NCBI RefSeq assembly: GCF_017355785.1
Contig: NZ_JAFEWE010000002.1
Location: forward strand, 627,264 to 691,263
DNA: 64,000 nucleotides
Reading direction: 5' to 3'
From: Desertivirga arenae
Lineage (GTDB): Bacteria > Bacteroidota > Bacteroidia > Sphingobacteriales > Sphingobacteriaceae
This document shows positions 1-7,965 of the stretch, piece by piece (the stretch's first letter is position 1; each line of letters begins with the position of its first letter). The position numbers and the translations under genes are program-made. The notes under the pieces were generated by a model. That model was not told where the DNA came from. It saw only the letters and a program-made list of their open reading frames with translations, and ran no database searches.

Positions 1-59
1 AGGTAAACGTACTGAAACAATTGATTTCCTAGCCTTCCTTTAAAATAAACGCCAACCAT
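1..59 (-). CDS. GT11 alpha-1,2-fucosyltransferase-like protein, N-terminal fragment
   Basis: The minus strand from an ATG at 59 stays open to the window edge and gives 19 residues. They begin MVGVYFKGRLGNQLFQ, and the GxLGNQLFQ signature is the hallmark of the glycosyltransferase family 11 N-terminus (alpha-1,2-fucosyltransferase and relatives), where it opens the nucleotide-sugar binding fold. The start lies 5 bases after the flippase stop, so this is probably the next gene of the surface-glycan operon. The rest lies outside the window, so the assignment rests on this motif and on context. Confidence 0.6.
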   Translation of the reverse strand, partial: MVGVYFKGRLGNQLFQYVY

Positions 60-64
60 ACACT

Positions 65-1387
65 TTACTTCTTTAAGAGATACTTATTAATAAACTCGGG
101 ATAAAACTTGATCGCATAGGCAAAAGAATTCAAGGCATTGACCTTTAGCTCCCGGTACAAGATTGCCTGTGCAATAATGAAGCCTACAATATTACATATC
201 AAAGTTGCATAAGCTGCACCTAAAACTCCGAATTCGCGGATGAAAAAATAATTTAATACAAGGATAAGACAGGTATTGAACAACACTATGAAAAATGTCG
301 TGCGTGTTTTTCCTATCGAATCTAAGATCACTCCTGATTGCCTGCCAAAGCAACCGAAAATACAATACAACAGGGTTATGTTTAAGATGGGAACTGAGTC
401 GTTATATTTATCGCCAGCCAGCAATTCTATAATTATACTGTTGAAAAGATACAGGAAGATCAAGGCTGGCATTACAATAGCCAGCAGCGCTCCTACTGAT
501 TTTTCATATAAGTATTTAACAGCATCCCTCCCCTCGGTTTCAATTCGCTTTGCGCTTTGAGGAAAAACGATCGTTGCGATAGCATTGGTAGGTATGTCTA
601 CCAGGTTGGTGATACGAACTGCAATATTAAACGCCCCGGAAGCTGCAGGAGAAATAATACCAGCAAGCATCCATTGATCAATAGTGCCTGAAAGGATAGA
701 ACTTATGTTTGTAGCGAAAGAAAACTTTCCGAAATTAAATATCTTCTTAATCCACTCTAAATTGAATACGTAGCTGAAGTTTAAATATCCGCGAACGAAG
801 TACCAGGCGACTCCAATACTAGCCACGGCACAGATCATCTGAACATAAACCAGAGAGATCAGGTCAGTAGTGAACTTAAAAGTAAAGTTTACAGCAATGA
901 ACAGCAGAAGGATCGTAGAACGAACAAGATTGCTTGCAAAAACCCCTTTGTAAGAAAGATTGGCTTGCTCTATACAATTCAATTGTGTTAGTACACCGGA
1001 TAATAAAAAGGTGATATTATATAATCTGAACATAGGCTCCAGTTCAGGAGCTTTCAGCTTCTCAGCAAGATAGCCGGCAAAAATTAGATTTAACAGTACA
1101 CAGAAAACAGTTATGGTACCGCTGATAGTCACTGAAGCTGAAACGATCTTTGAATGTTCTTCCTGTTTAGCCCCGGAAATAAACTTAATGAGTGCGCTTT
1201 GAATCAAACCATTCCTCACGATCTCCTGTATGGTTACCGCCTGAAGATACAATCCCCACACCCCAAACTCGTGCTTACTTAATAATCTAACCAGCAGATA
1301 AAAAGTAGCCAGGTTTATAAGTGTTCCCGAGAAATTTTGGATTATATTAATTAAGCCCGATTTGAGCCAATATTGGTCTTTTGCCAT
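65..1387 (-). CDS. Wzx-type oligosaccharide flippase
   Basis: This 440-residue protein is almost entirely hydrophobic, with about 12 predicted membrane segments. It has the MATE/Wzx layout: an opening FSGTLINLATFYLLVRLLS helix, a central GKFSFATNISSILSG stretch and a C-terminal GAAYATLICNIVGFIIAQ helix pair. Members of the family flip lipid-linked oligosaccharide units across the inner membrane for O-antigen, capsule or exopolysaccharide assembly. It is the fifth gene of a leftward glycosyltransferase operon, which supports that role. The ATG start lies 30 bases after the preceding stop. Which polymer it moves cannot be told from the sequence. Confidence 0.85.
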   Translation of the reverse strand: MAKDQYWLKSGLINIIQNFSGTLINLATFYLLVRLLSKHEFGVWGLYLQAVTIQEIVRNGLIQSALIKFISGAKQEEHSKIVSASVTISGTITVFCVLLNLIFAGYLAEKLKAPELEPMFRLYNITFLLSGVLTQLNCIEQANLSYKGVFASNLVRSTILLLFIAVNFTFKFTTDLISLVYVQMICAVASIGVAWYFVRGYLNFSYVFNLEWIKKIFNFGKFSFATNISSILSGTIDQWMLAGIISPAASGAFNIAVRITNLVDIPTNAIATIVFPQSAKRIETEGRDAVKYLYEKSVGALLAIVMPALIFLYLFNSIIIELLAGDKYNDSVPILNITLLYCIFGCFGRQSGVILDSIGKTRTTFFIVLFNTCLILVLNYFFIREFGVLGAAYATLICNIVGFIIAQAILYRELKVNALNSFAYAIKFYPEFINKYLLKK

Positions 1388-1417
1388 GATCGCGTTAATG
1401 AGATTTCGGTTTAATAA

Positions 1418-2368
1418 CTATATATAATGTTGTTGTACATAGCTAATCAACTGTTCGTCGTTTTTCGCATGGTAGATGGCAGCGTTTGAAAATTGAGGAT
1501 ATAACTTTTGGTAACAATTGAAGTAATGTTCCGGGCCTTGCTTGGAAAGGATAATATTTGATCCTCCAAAATAGCTGGCTAATGTTGCAGTACCTCCATG
1601 AATAGAAAGGAACTTACTGGCATTAGCATAGACCATGAGCTGTAAATGATTGAAATTCCTCGCTCGGGCTTTGTTCTCCTTGAACAGATCTTCCATCAGG
1701 ATAACTTCCGGAAACTCTTGCTGAATCCATTCATAATCATTTAGCTCATAAATATCACTATTATCCATGGTGATATTTTGGGGCCTTGGCCGGTTATAAA
1801 TAATCGTATACTTATCCTTAAGGCTTCTTATAATCTTATCTAATACCTCGATACTGAAAAAGCTGATTGGAGGGCCATCCCATTCCATGTTATAACGGTT
1901 GGCAATCATCAGGATTGGTTTTTCGAACTTGTATACATCATTCGCATAAACCTCCTTAAGCGGCACCGGCTCCCACTTACTCATATCATAATCATGACTA
2001 TATAAAATCCGTGGGATCTCGAAATCATAATTACCCTCATTGGTCCTGGTGTCAAATTGCTCCTGATGATCTGGAGAAAAGAAATAAAGCTCCTTCGTAT
2101 ATTTGGATGCCACCGTTTTCTTCAGGGTTCCGTTCTTGTAGTGCCAGTAGGCGAAGGGAAGGGCAAATTGAAGCTCAGGGGCAAATTCACCCTGAAAAGC
2201 AACAACTTTATAAGGCTTTTTGAATAGGTAATCTTTGAAGAAATACTTGACTTGTCTGAAGCGGCAATGATACGTGTCTCTTACAAAATATTTAAGTTCT
2301 GCAGGAACCTCCCGATGACGTAGAAAGACAATCAAACTAAATATCTTGTTCAGTATTTTTTCAAACAT
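1418..2368 (-). CDS. glycosyltransferase-like protein of surface polysaccharide operon
   Basis: This 316-residue soluble protein has no signal peptide and I do not recognise a named family with certainty. The C-terminal third carries a SIHGGTATLASYFGG motif followed by an SKQGPEHYF segment. This resembles the donor-binding half of GT-B type glycosyltransferases, such as the GT61-like group, where a GG(T/G) loop contacts the nucleotide sugar. A central stretch (IIYNRPRPQNI) is polar and likely a surface loop. Position between a GT2 gene and a flippase argues for a cytoplasmic sugar transferase. Other possibilities are a sugar-modifying enzyme or a chain-length function. Confidence 0.5.
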   Translation of the reverse strand: MFEKILNKIFSLIVFLRHREVPAELKYFVRDTYHCRFRQVKYFFKDYLFKKPYKVVAFQGEFAPELQFALPFAYWHYKNGTLKKTVASKYTKELYFFSPDHQEQFDTRTNEGNYDFEIPRILYSHDYDMSKWEPVPLKEVYANDVYKFEKPILMIANRYNMEWDGPPISFFSIEVLDKIIRSLKDKYTIIYNRPRPQNITMDNSDIYELNDYEWIQQEFPEVILMEDLFKENKARARNFNHLQLMVYANASKFLSIHGGTATLASYFGGSNIILSKQGPEHYFNCYQKLYPQFSNAAIYHAKNDEQLISYVQQHYI

Positions 2369-2422
2369 ATTAATTCAAATAAAGCTTGAAAGGTAAGCCT
2401 TCCTGCTTCTGTAAATATTAAG

Positions 2423-3196
2423 CTAAAAATGATAATCGTAATTGAAGCGTAAATGCCGGTAAAGGTGTCTTAAAGCACTTATTGCCCAGCTATTACTTTC
2501 TCTCCAAAAATTCCTTTTCATTGTTGACGGCTCGGTAGATGAGTTAACCTGATCAAATAAATCGTTGTAATCTTCATAAAATAAAGCTTTACCTTTATTC
2601 TTCAGGAATGCCATCATCATCCGGTATTCTGTCACATCTCCTTTAACACCTTCACAATATCTTCCAAATTTAGTGAGGAAGTTACTTCTTCTTAAATGTG
2701 GATGATCGCTATAGTAATAAAACTTGCGATATGTACCTGTTACACTCCACCAATTAAATACCATTTCTGAGAAGCCGTTGCCAAAAGGCTTCAATGATGG
2801 ATATTTAAAATAGGCATAGTACCTGACCATATCGAACTCGGGATGAGTTTCCATAAACTCATGTGAAAATTTCAATTTCTCAAGGAAAAGTGCCTTCGGA
2901 ACAAAATCTTCCTGTACATAAAGGGTATAAGGTGTTTTAACAGCTTCCTGCCCTTTGTTAATATTGTTCCCTAATCCCTTATTTTCAGGAGTAGTCACTA
3001 AATTGAAGCTGTAATCCTTCTGCAAACTAAGAAGGCATGACATGTGTTCAATTTTACTGCCATCATCTGAAACTACGATGTCTTCAAACTGATACCCCTG
3101 GTCTTTAAATGATCTTAAAAGCCTCTCGAGCGATTTACTCCTATTATAATGAGTAATTAATAAAGTAATTCCCTTAAAGTAATAACTGCTACTCAT
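2423..3196 (-). CDS. glycosyltransferase family 2 (GT-A), paralogue b
   Basis: This 257-residue protein has a GT-A fold opening (ITLLITHYNRSKSLERLL), a nucleotide-binding DIVVSDDGSK motif near residue 40 and a TLYVQEDFVPK strand near residue 95. In GT2 enzymes the last region usually holds the metal-binding DxD; here it reads QED. The remainder is acceptor-binding. The gene is a close paralogue of its upstream neighbour at 3339-4193 and looks like a tandem duplicate. The family transfers a sugar from a nucleotide donor; the sugar is unknown. There is a 142-base gap without a gene between the two paralogues, in which I see nothing else. Confidence 0.8.
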   Translation of the reverse strand: MSSSYYFKGITLLITHYNRSKSLERLLRSFKDQGYQFEDIVVSDDGSKIEHMSCLLSLQKDYSFNLVTTPENKGLGNNINKGQEAVKTPYTLYVQEDFVPKALFLEKLKFSHEFMETHPEFDMVRYYAYFKYPSLKPFGNGFSEMVFNWWSVTGTYRKFYYYSDHPHLRRSNFLTKFGRYCEGVKGDVTEYRMMMAFLKNKGKALFYEDYNDLFDQVNSSTEPSTMKRNFWRESNSWAISALRHLYRHLRFNYDYHF

Positions 3197-3338
3197 TATC
3201 TTGAATAATAACTAACGACACAAGTTAAATGTGAAATTCTAAATATGTATAATGTTACCCATTTTCCATCCTCTCCGTTGTTCCATCACTTATACGGCAG
3301 GTTGAACTGAAACGTTATACTTTAGTTAAAATATTTTA

Positions 3339-4193
3339 TCAGACTACAACAAACCCTTTGGGTGGGAACTCGTCATCGTCTTTAACCCCTTTATTATCTA
3401 AGCCCTTAGCTTGTTTATTGCTGGTGGAAGGAGTAAAATGCAAGTCGAAATTAAACCTTAACAATCTGTACATTTCCCTCATCATCAAAACCAGCGGATT
3501 ACCGCTTTCCCGCCACTTATTCCTGGTTACAGTACTTGGTTCATTGGAGGTGTTGACCTGATCGAAAAGATCCTGATAATTCTCATAGAATAAAGCTTTT
3601 CCTTTTTTCTGTAAAAAAGAGAACATCATTTTATACTCCGTCCTTTCCACCTTGATGCCTTCGTGGTAACGTCCAAATTTGTGAAAGAAGTTACTGCGTC
3701 TGAGATGAGGGTGATCGCTATAATAGTAGAACTTCTTATATCCCCAGGCCCAGGGCATAGCATTAAATATCATCTCTGAAAAGCCATGTTTATAAGGTTT
3801 GAGATATGGATACTTGAAATAGGCGTAAAACCTGACCATATCAAACTGTTGATCTTCCTCTAAAGCGGAAAGCGCTTCTGCAAATTTCGTTTTAAACAAA
3901 GGTTTAGGAACAAAGTCTTCCTGTACATAAAGTGTATAAGGAGTGTTAACCGCGTCCTGCCCTTTATTTATATTATTTCCAAGCCCTTTATTAACCGGGG
4001 TAGTTATCAGACGAAAAGAAAACTGCTCCTGTAATTTTTGAATATAATTAATATGTTCAGGCTTACTGCCATCATCTGAAACAACAATGTCTTCAAACTG
4101 GCAGTCCAATTTCGTAAACGAGCGGAGCAGGCGTTCGAGTGATAAGCTTCGGTTATAATGCGTAATTAAAAGCGTTACTGAGTTAAAGTACAT
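3339..4193 (-). CDS. glycosyltransferase family 2 (GT-A), paralogue a
   Basis: This 284-residue protein has the same order of motifs as the 2423-3196 product: THYNRS near residue 12, DIVVSDDGSK near residue 40, NKGLGNNINKGQ and TLYVQEDFVPK near residues 73-100. Long identical runs show the two genes arose by duplication. This copy has an extra polar, lysine- and aspartate-rich C-terminal tail of about 30 residues ending in GFVVV, absent from the other. It starts 5 bases after the GT8 stop, so the two genes are probably transcribed together. It is inferred to add a sugar to a surface glycan repeat unit. Confidence 0.82.
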   Translation of the reverse strand: MYFNSVTLLITHYNRSLSLERLLRSFTKLDCQFEDIVVSDDGSKPEHINYIQKLQEQFSFRLITTPVNKGLGNNINKGQDAVNTPYTLYVQEDFVPKPLFKTKFAEALSALEEDQQFDMVRFYAYFKYPYLKPYKHGFSEMIFNAMPWAWGYKKFYYYSDHPHLRRSNFFHKFGRYHEGIKVERTEYKMMFSFLQKKGKALFYENYQDLFDQVNTSNEPSTVTRNKWRESGNPLVLMMREMYRLLRFNFDLHFTPSTSNKQAKGLDNKGVKDDDEFPPKGFVVV

Positions 4194-4198
4194 CTTTC

Positions 4199-5083
4199 TT
4201 AGCTAAAAATCTTCAAGATCCTTTTCTTTATTTTGTTTGCGGCCTTTCTCATCAGACGGTTATATCCGCTAACCGGTTTATGGCCTTTCCAGGCTGTTTG
4301 GTTCAGGTACTTATAGAATTCATCTTTAAAACTTTGCTGAGAGCGGTAATTTTTAAAGATAGGTTTTATATCTAAGAAATGAATGATAAATGGGTTTTCA
4401 CATGCATCATTGGCAAACCAGTTCCATCTCGGGTCTAATTCAGCCCACTGGTTATACAAAGCTACGTTAAGTCCGTACTGATCTGCGAAATTTACATGCT
4501 TCATATTGTCGTACATCGCCTGCAGAACTTTATTCGTTGTGCCCTTTTTACGCCACGTTTCCGTATTGACAACTAATAATCCGGCGTTAAAGTACTTTGC
4601 CTCGGGATCCATACCAAGTTCTTTCCAGTTCGGCACTCCTCCCCAATCACAGCTTACGATCTTTCCAATATCCTGAACAGCTCCTATCAGAGCATCTCCG
4701 ATATCAACATTCCAAAGTTTCGAAATATCCTCCTGTACAATCATATCCACATCAAGGTAAAGAATTTTCTTTACAGATTGAGGAACAATATGAGGACCGA
4801 AAAGTCGGAGATATGTGGTTAAGGGAAAGGCTGTATGATCCACAGGGATCTTTACATTTTCAGGAACTACACCTTTGCTTGGGTGCCAGTGTAAGGTGGT
4901 GGTATTAGGATTTATTGACGCCTGAATCCTGGTCTTATTTCGCTTTGAAATCCCGTCATCAATTATATAAAAGTCGAGTTTCTCATTCGTCTTATGATTC
5001 ACTTCAACTGATTTAATTAATGCTGCAAGAAGAAGGGCATAGTGATTATCACTTGCGGCAACAATAGAAATTGAACTTTCCAA
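4199..5083 (-). CDS. glycosyltransferase family 8 (LPS glucosyl/galactosyltransferase type)
   Basis: The protein shows GT8 hallmarks: an ISIVAASDNHYALLL first strand, the DxD metal and donor site in ILYLDVDMIVQED, the FNAGLLVVN strand and a C-terminal HFLDIKPIF segment where a histidine usually completes the manganese site. GT8 enzymes are retaining transferases using UDP-glucose or UDP-galactose, in many bacteria for LPS core or capsule. The start is a TTG at 5083: the only upstream in-frame codons before a stop include CTG but no ATG, and homologues usually begin right at this strand. It is the first clear gene of the leftward glycan operon. Confidence 0.85.
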   Translation of the reverse strand: MESSISIVAASDNHYALLLAALIKSVEVNHKTNEKLDFYIIDDGISKRNKTRIQASINPNTTTLHWHPSKGVVPENVKIPVDHTAFPLTTYLRLFGPHIVPQSVKKILYLDVDMIVQEDISKLWNVDIGDALIGAVQDIGKIVSCDWGGVPNWKELGMDPEAKYFNAGLLVVNTETWRKKGTTNKVLQAMYDNMKHVNFADQYGLNVALYNQWAELDPRWNWFANDACENPFIIHFLDIKPIFKNYRSQQSFKDEFYKYLNQTAWKGHKPVSGYNRLMRKAANKIKKRILKIFS

Positions 5084-5101
5084 ACTCAGGGCTTTTATTT
5101 A

Positions 5102-5248
5102 TTAGGTAAAATTAACTACTTTTTTTCGATTTTCTAAAACAATTCGACTATATATCTGTGAACCAAGCAATGAAACAAGAATTTTTGTGAAAGTATAATT
5201 AAATCCTAGTCCCACAAAGAAGTCCGAGACAGACTTATCTTCCTTCAT
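5102..5248 (-). CDS. possible 48-residue small protein upstream of the GT8 gene
   Basis: An ATG at 5248 opens a 48-codon frame ending in TAA at 5102-5104, 18 bases before the TTG of the GT8 gene. The product (MKEDKSVSDFFVGLGFNY...) has an acidic start, an amphipathic middle (FTKILVSLLGSQIYSR) and a basic end, with no obvious low-complexity bias. I do not recognise it. It fills most of the otherwise empty 5084-5348 gap and could be a leader peptide, a genuine small protein or chance. The evidence is the open frame and its position only. Confidence 0.35.
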   Translation of the reverse strand: MKEDKSVSDFFVGLGFNYTFTKILVSLLGSQIYSRIVLENRKKVVNFT

Positions 5249-5348
5249 TAAAGAGCCTTACTAAATTCATTTTTGAATTTAAGCACCTTCAAACAAAGCA
5301 TTTAATGCGTCTGTTCCTTCTGTAATTTAAATATAATCAGATATACTT

Positions 5349-6203
5349 ATGCGCTGGATAGGACGTAAAGAAAGTGGAAATATTGAAGACAGAAGATCAG
5401 GAGGTGGCGGACTGGCCGTAGGCGGTGGGCTCACAGCTATCATAGCCTTGATCTTTTCTGTATTAACAGGACAAAACCCTTTGGAATTAATAGGACTTAC
5501 CCAACAGGGTGGTGGGCAGCAGGAGCAAACAGACGCCCCTCTTAGCACTTCCAGGGAGAATGACGAGGCAGGGCACTTTGTTGCTGTTGTTTTGGGGGAC
5601 ACGGAAGATGTATGGGATTCTCTTTTCAGGGCTTCCGGTCAAACTTATCAGAAGCCGACGCTGGTACTTTTTAGCAACTCAGTAAGCTCAGCCTGCGGTT
5701 CTGCAAGCTCAGCAACTGGTCCCTTTTATTGCCCGGGAGACGAAAAGCTATACATTGATCTGGCTTTTTATGATGAACTTAAAAATCGTTTCAACGCTCC
5801 CGGCGATTTTGCTATGGCCTATGTGGTAGCTCACGAGGTTGGACATCACATCCAAAACTTACTAGGGACCAGCGGCAAGGTGGATCAACTGCGTAGTCGC
5901 CTAAGTAAAGAAGAATACAATAAGCTTTCTGTAAGGCTCGAACTTCAGGCCGACTTCCTTGCCGGGGTATGGGCGCACCATGCGCAGCAGAGTAAAAACA
6001 TACTTGAAGAAGGAGATATAGAGGAAGCTCTTAATGCCGCAAATGCTATCGGAGATGACAAGCTGCAACAAGAAGCTCAAGGATATGTGGTACCAGACGC
6101 TTTTACCCACGGCACTTCCGCACAGCGAATTCGCTGGTTCAAGAAAGGTTTTGAAACGGGAGATATCAACCAGGGGGACACTTTTTCTGCAACCAACCTA
6201 TAG
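5349..6203 (+). CDS. ypfJ: YpfJ/KPN_02809-family neutral zinc metallopeptidase
   Basis: The 284-residue protein matches the Zn_peptidase (DUF/YpfJ) family along its length. It has a cytoplasmic N-terminus (RWxGR...S.NIEDRR), a glycine-rich stretch, one membrane segment at about residues 27-44, a polar Gln/Gly linker and a C-terminal peptidase domain. The zinc motif AHEVGHH has H162, E163 and H166, and the ELQADFLAGVWAHH segment near residue 197 supplies the third ligand. Conserved SACG and GPFYCPGD segments hold C116 and C128, possibly a disulfide. The substrate is not known for the family. The gene stands alone with a divergent glycan operon upstream. Confidence 0.9.
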   Translation: MRWIGRKESGNIEDRRSGGGGLAVGGGLTAIIALIFSVLTGQNPLELIGLTQQGGGQQEQTDAPLSTSRENDEAGHFVAVVLGDTEDVWDSLFRASGQTYQKPTLVLFSNSVSSACGSASSATGPFYCPGDEKLYIDLAFYDELKNRFNAPGDFAMAYVVAHEVGHHIQNLLGTSGKVDQLRSRLSKEEYNKLSVRLELQADFLAGVWAHHAQQSKNILEEGDIEEALNAANAIGDDKLQQEAQGYVVPDAFTHGTSAQRIRWFKKGFETGDINQGDTFSATNL

Positions 6204-6387
6204 TTTATGGTACAATTTGTAGGGGATAGTAGACAAAACACAAACCAAACCATAAGAAGAGATAGCAAACAAGAAGAGATTTTTATCAACTTAAGCTGCT
6301 CTGTTTCAAATATTTCAATTTTCATCAGTCATTTCGGCTCCCTTTTTGAAGAATCCGCAATAAAAACACACGATTGTTAAATCAAAA

Positions 6388-7068
6388 ATGGAAACAAAAA
6401 TGAAAAAAATAGCTCTACTTGCAGTAGCATTCCTGGCTGGAACAGCTACTTTCGCTCAAACAAGTTCAACTTCAACTACGAATATGGGCCCTAAATGGGG
6501 ATTAAAAGCGGGGGTTAACATTCCAAGATACAGCTTCCATGTAGACGAAGGCGAAAATCCTGAAACAAATACCATCACGAACTTCCATGTTACCGGTTAC
6601 GGAGATCTTCCTCTCGGAAGCAATTTCTCGTTCCAACCGGGAGTGTCATTACAGGGAAAAGGTGGTGAGTTCGCAGATGATGGAACTAACGAATACAAAC
6701 AAAGCACAATGTGGATCGAGGTTCCTCTTAACTTGGTAGCTAAATTACCAATAACAAGTTCTGGAACTAACTTCTTCGTAGGTGCCGGACCTTATGCTGC
6801 TTACGGAATTGCAGGACAAAATAAGATTGAGAATAAAGCTAACGGAAACGAAACTACCAGTGATGTTAAGTTCGGTGATAAAGTTGGTAAAGACCTGAAA
6901 TCATTCGACATGGGATTCAACTTTATAGGAGGATTTCAATTAGCCAATGGTTTTAATATTGGTGCAGGTTATGGTTTAGGTATCAATGACCTAAGACCAG
7001 AAAATACTGGTAGAGATATGAAGCAAACTAACAGGGTTTGGTCATTCTCTGTTGGTTATGCTTTTTAA
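6388..7068 (+). CDS. outer-membrane beta-barrel protein (PorT/OmpX-like fold)
   Basis: This 226-residue protein has a signal peptide (KKIALLAVAFLAGTATFAQ) followed by alternating strand-and-turn sequence of the porin-family beta-barrel type: WGLKAGVNIPRYS, NFSFQPGVSLQGKG, MWIEVPLNLVAK and a terminal RVWSFSVGYAF strand ending in an aromatic residue, as needed for Bam insertion. About eight strands fit. The start could be the ATG at 6388 or the more usual MKKI start at 6400. A strong terminator follows at once. Its function beyond a small outer-membrane barrel is not apparent. Confidence 0.8.
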   Translation: METKMKKIALLAVAFLAGTATFAQTSSTSTTNMGPKWGLKAGVNIPRYSFHVDEGENPETNTITNFHVTGYGDLPLGSNFSFQPGVSLQGKGGEFADDGTNEYKQSTMWIEVPLNLVAKLPITSSGTNFFVGAGPYAAYGIAGQNKIENKANGNETTSDVKFGDKVGKDLKSFDMGFNFIGGFQLANGFNIGAGYGLGINDLRPENTGRDMKQTNRVWSFSVGYAF

Positions 7069-7091
7069 AAATCTTTAACACATAATCAAGC

Positions 7092-7117
7092 AAAAGCCTC
7101 CCCCGGGAGGCTTTTTT
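7092..7117 (+). terminator. rho-independent terminator after the beta-barrel gene
   Basis: A hairpin with 11-base arms (AAAAGCCTCCC / GGGAGGCTTTT) and a two-base loop runs into a T run. It lies 24 bases after the stop at 7068 and could also serve the convergent gene ending at 7125. Confidence 0.85.
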
Positions 7118-7124
7118 CTTAACC

Positions 7125-7964
7125 CTACTGTATCAGCTCGCTTACCTTGTACCTTCTGACATCTACATCGGTAACGTAGAAATATCCCAGAGCACCATTG
7201 CTCACATTGCCTTTTATTACTCCTGGCGCACTTGAAAAAATTCCTCTCCAATCTGTTTCCAAAAACACGGAGTAAAGGTATTTGGAATACCCGGACGATA
7301 AAGAAAACTTATAAAGCGTAACGAAATCATCTAAACCTATCTTCTCTTGTCTTTTCTGATTAAGCAGGGGATAAATGGAATTAGGTGCACCAAAAGAATG
7401 CGTATAAGAATAACTGAGGCTGTCAAATTTACTTGCGTTCCAAAGTCCCGGGTTTTTATAAGCGATAAACCATTTTGCTGAACTATTAAAACCAAAGGTG
7501 TGCTTGGGAATGTTTAATTCAAGACTTTTATCAGGATAACGGAGGATACTGAGAGGAATGAAATCGTCAATTATATTAACAACCTGAATCAGAGAATCAA
7601 TTGCCGTATACTCTTTGCCGTTGTACCTTACGATCAATTTATAGGCTTGGTTATATCTTTGATTTTGGATTATGTTTCCGGAATAAACACCAGGAGTGGA
7701 AGTAATTTTAAAAGGTATATCTTTTTGCCCGTCATTAACCAGAACTACAGCATCATCAATTGCTTTCGGAAGAGAATCGGCATTGAATGAAGGTTTGTTT
7801 AACCGGATATACTGCTGACGCTGCATGGTATTAATTCCACCCTCAATGATCAAATCATAGTTATACTTCCTTTTATCGAAATGAGCCTCCTCTACGTTCT
7901 CTTTTGAGCAGGCAAGAACGAGAAAAAATAAAAACACAACAAGTATCCAGGTTAGATTCTTCAT
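7125..7964 (-). CDS. DUF4249 lipoprotein partner of TonB-dependent receptor
   Basis: The 279-residue product starts with a lipoprotein signal (MKNLTWILVVFLFFLVLACSKE; lipid-acceptor cysteine at about residue 19) and then follows the DUF4249 pattern: YDLIIEGGI, DDAVVLVNDG, TPGVYSG and YKLIVRYNGKEYTA. DUF4249 proteins are nearly always encoded directly after a TonB-dependent receptor in Bacteroidota and are thought to be its surface or periplasmic partner; their ligand is unknown. I chose the ATG at 7964, one base after the receptor stop, over a TTG at 7976 that would overlap the receptor and lengthen the signal peptide. Confidence 0.85.
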   Translation of the reverse strand: MKNLTWILVVFLFFLVLACSKENVEEAHFDKRKYNYDLIIEGGINTMQRQQYIRLNKPSFNADSLPKAIDDAVVLVNDGQKDIPFKITSTPGVYSGNIIQNQRYNQAYKLIVRYNGKEYTAIDSLIQVVNIIDDFIPLSILRYPDKSLELNIPKHTFGFNSSAKWFIAYKNPGLWNASKFDSLSYSYTHSFGAPNSIYPLLNQKRQEKIGLDDFVTLYKFSLSSGYSKYLYSVFLETDWRGIFSSAPGVIKGNVSNGALGYFYVTDVDVRRYKVSELIQ

Positions 7965-7965
7965 G

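Noticed and set aside
276..560. Antisense frame in the flippase gene
   Set aside because: It is a shadow of the flippase on the other strand with no domain or signal.
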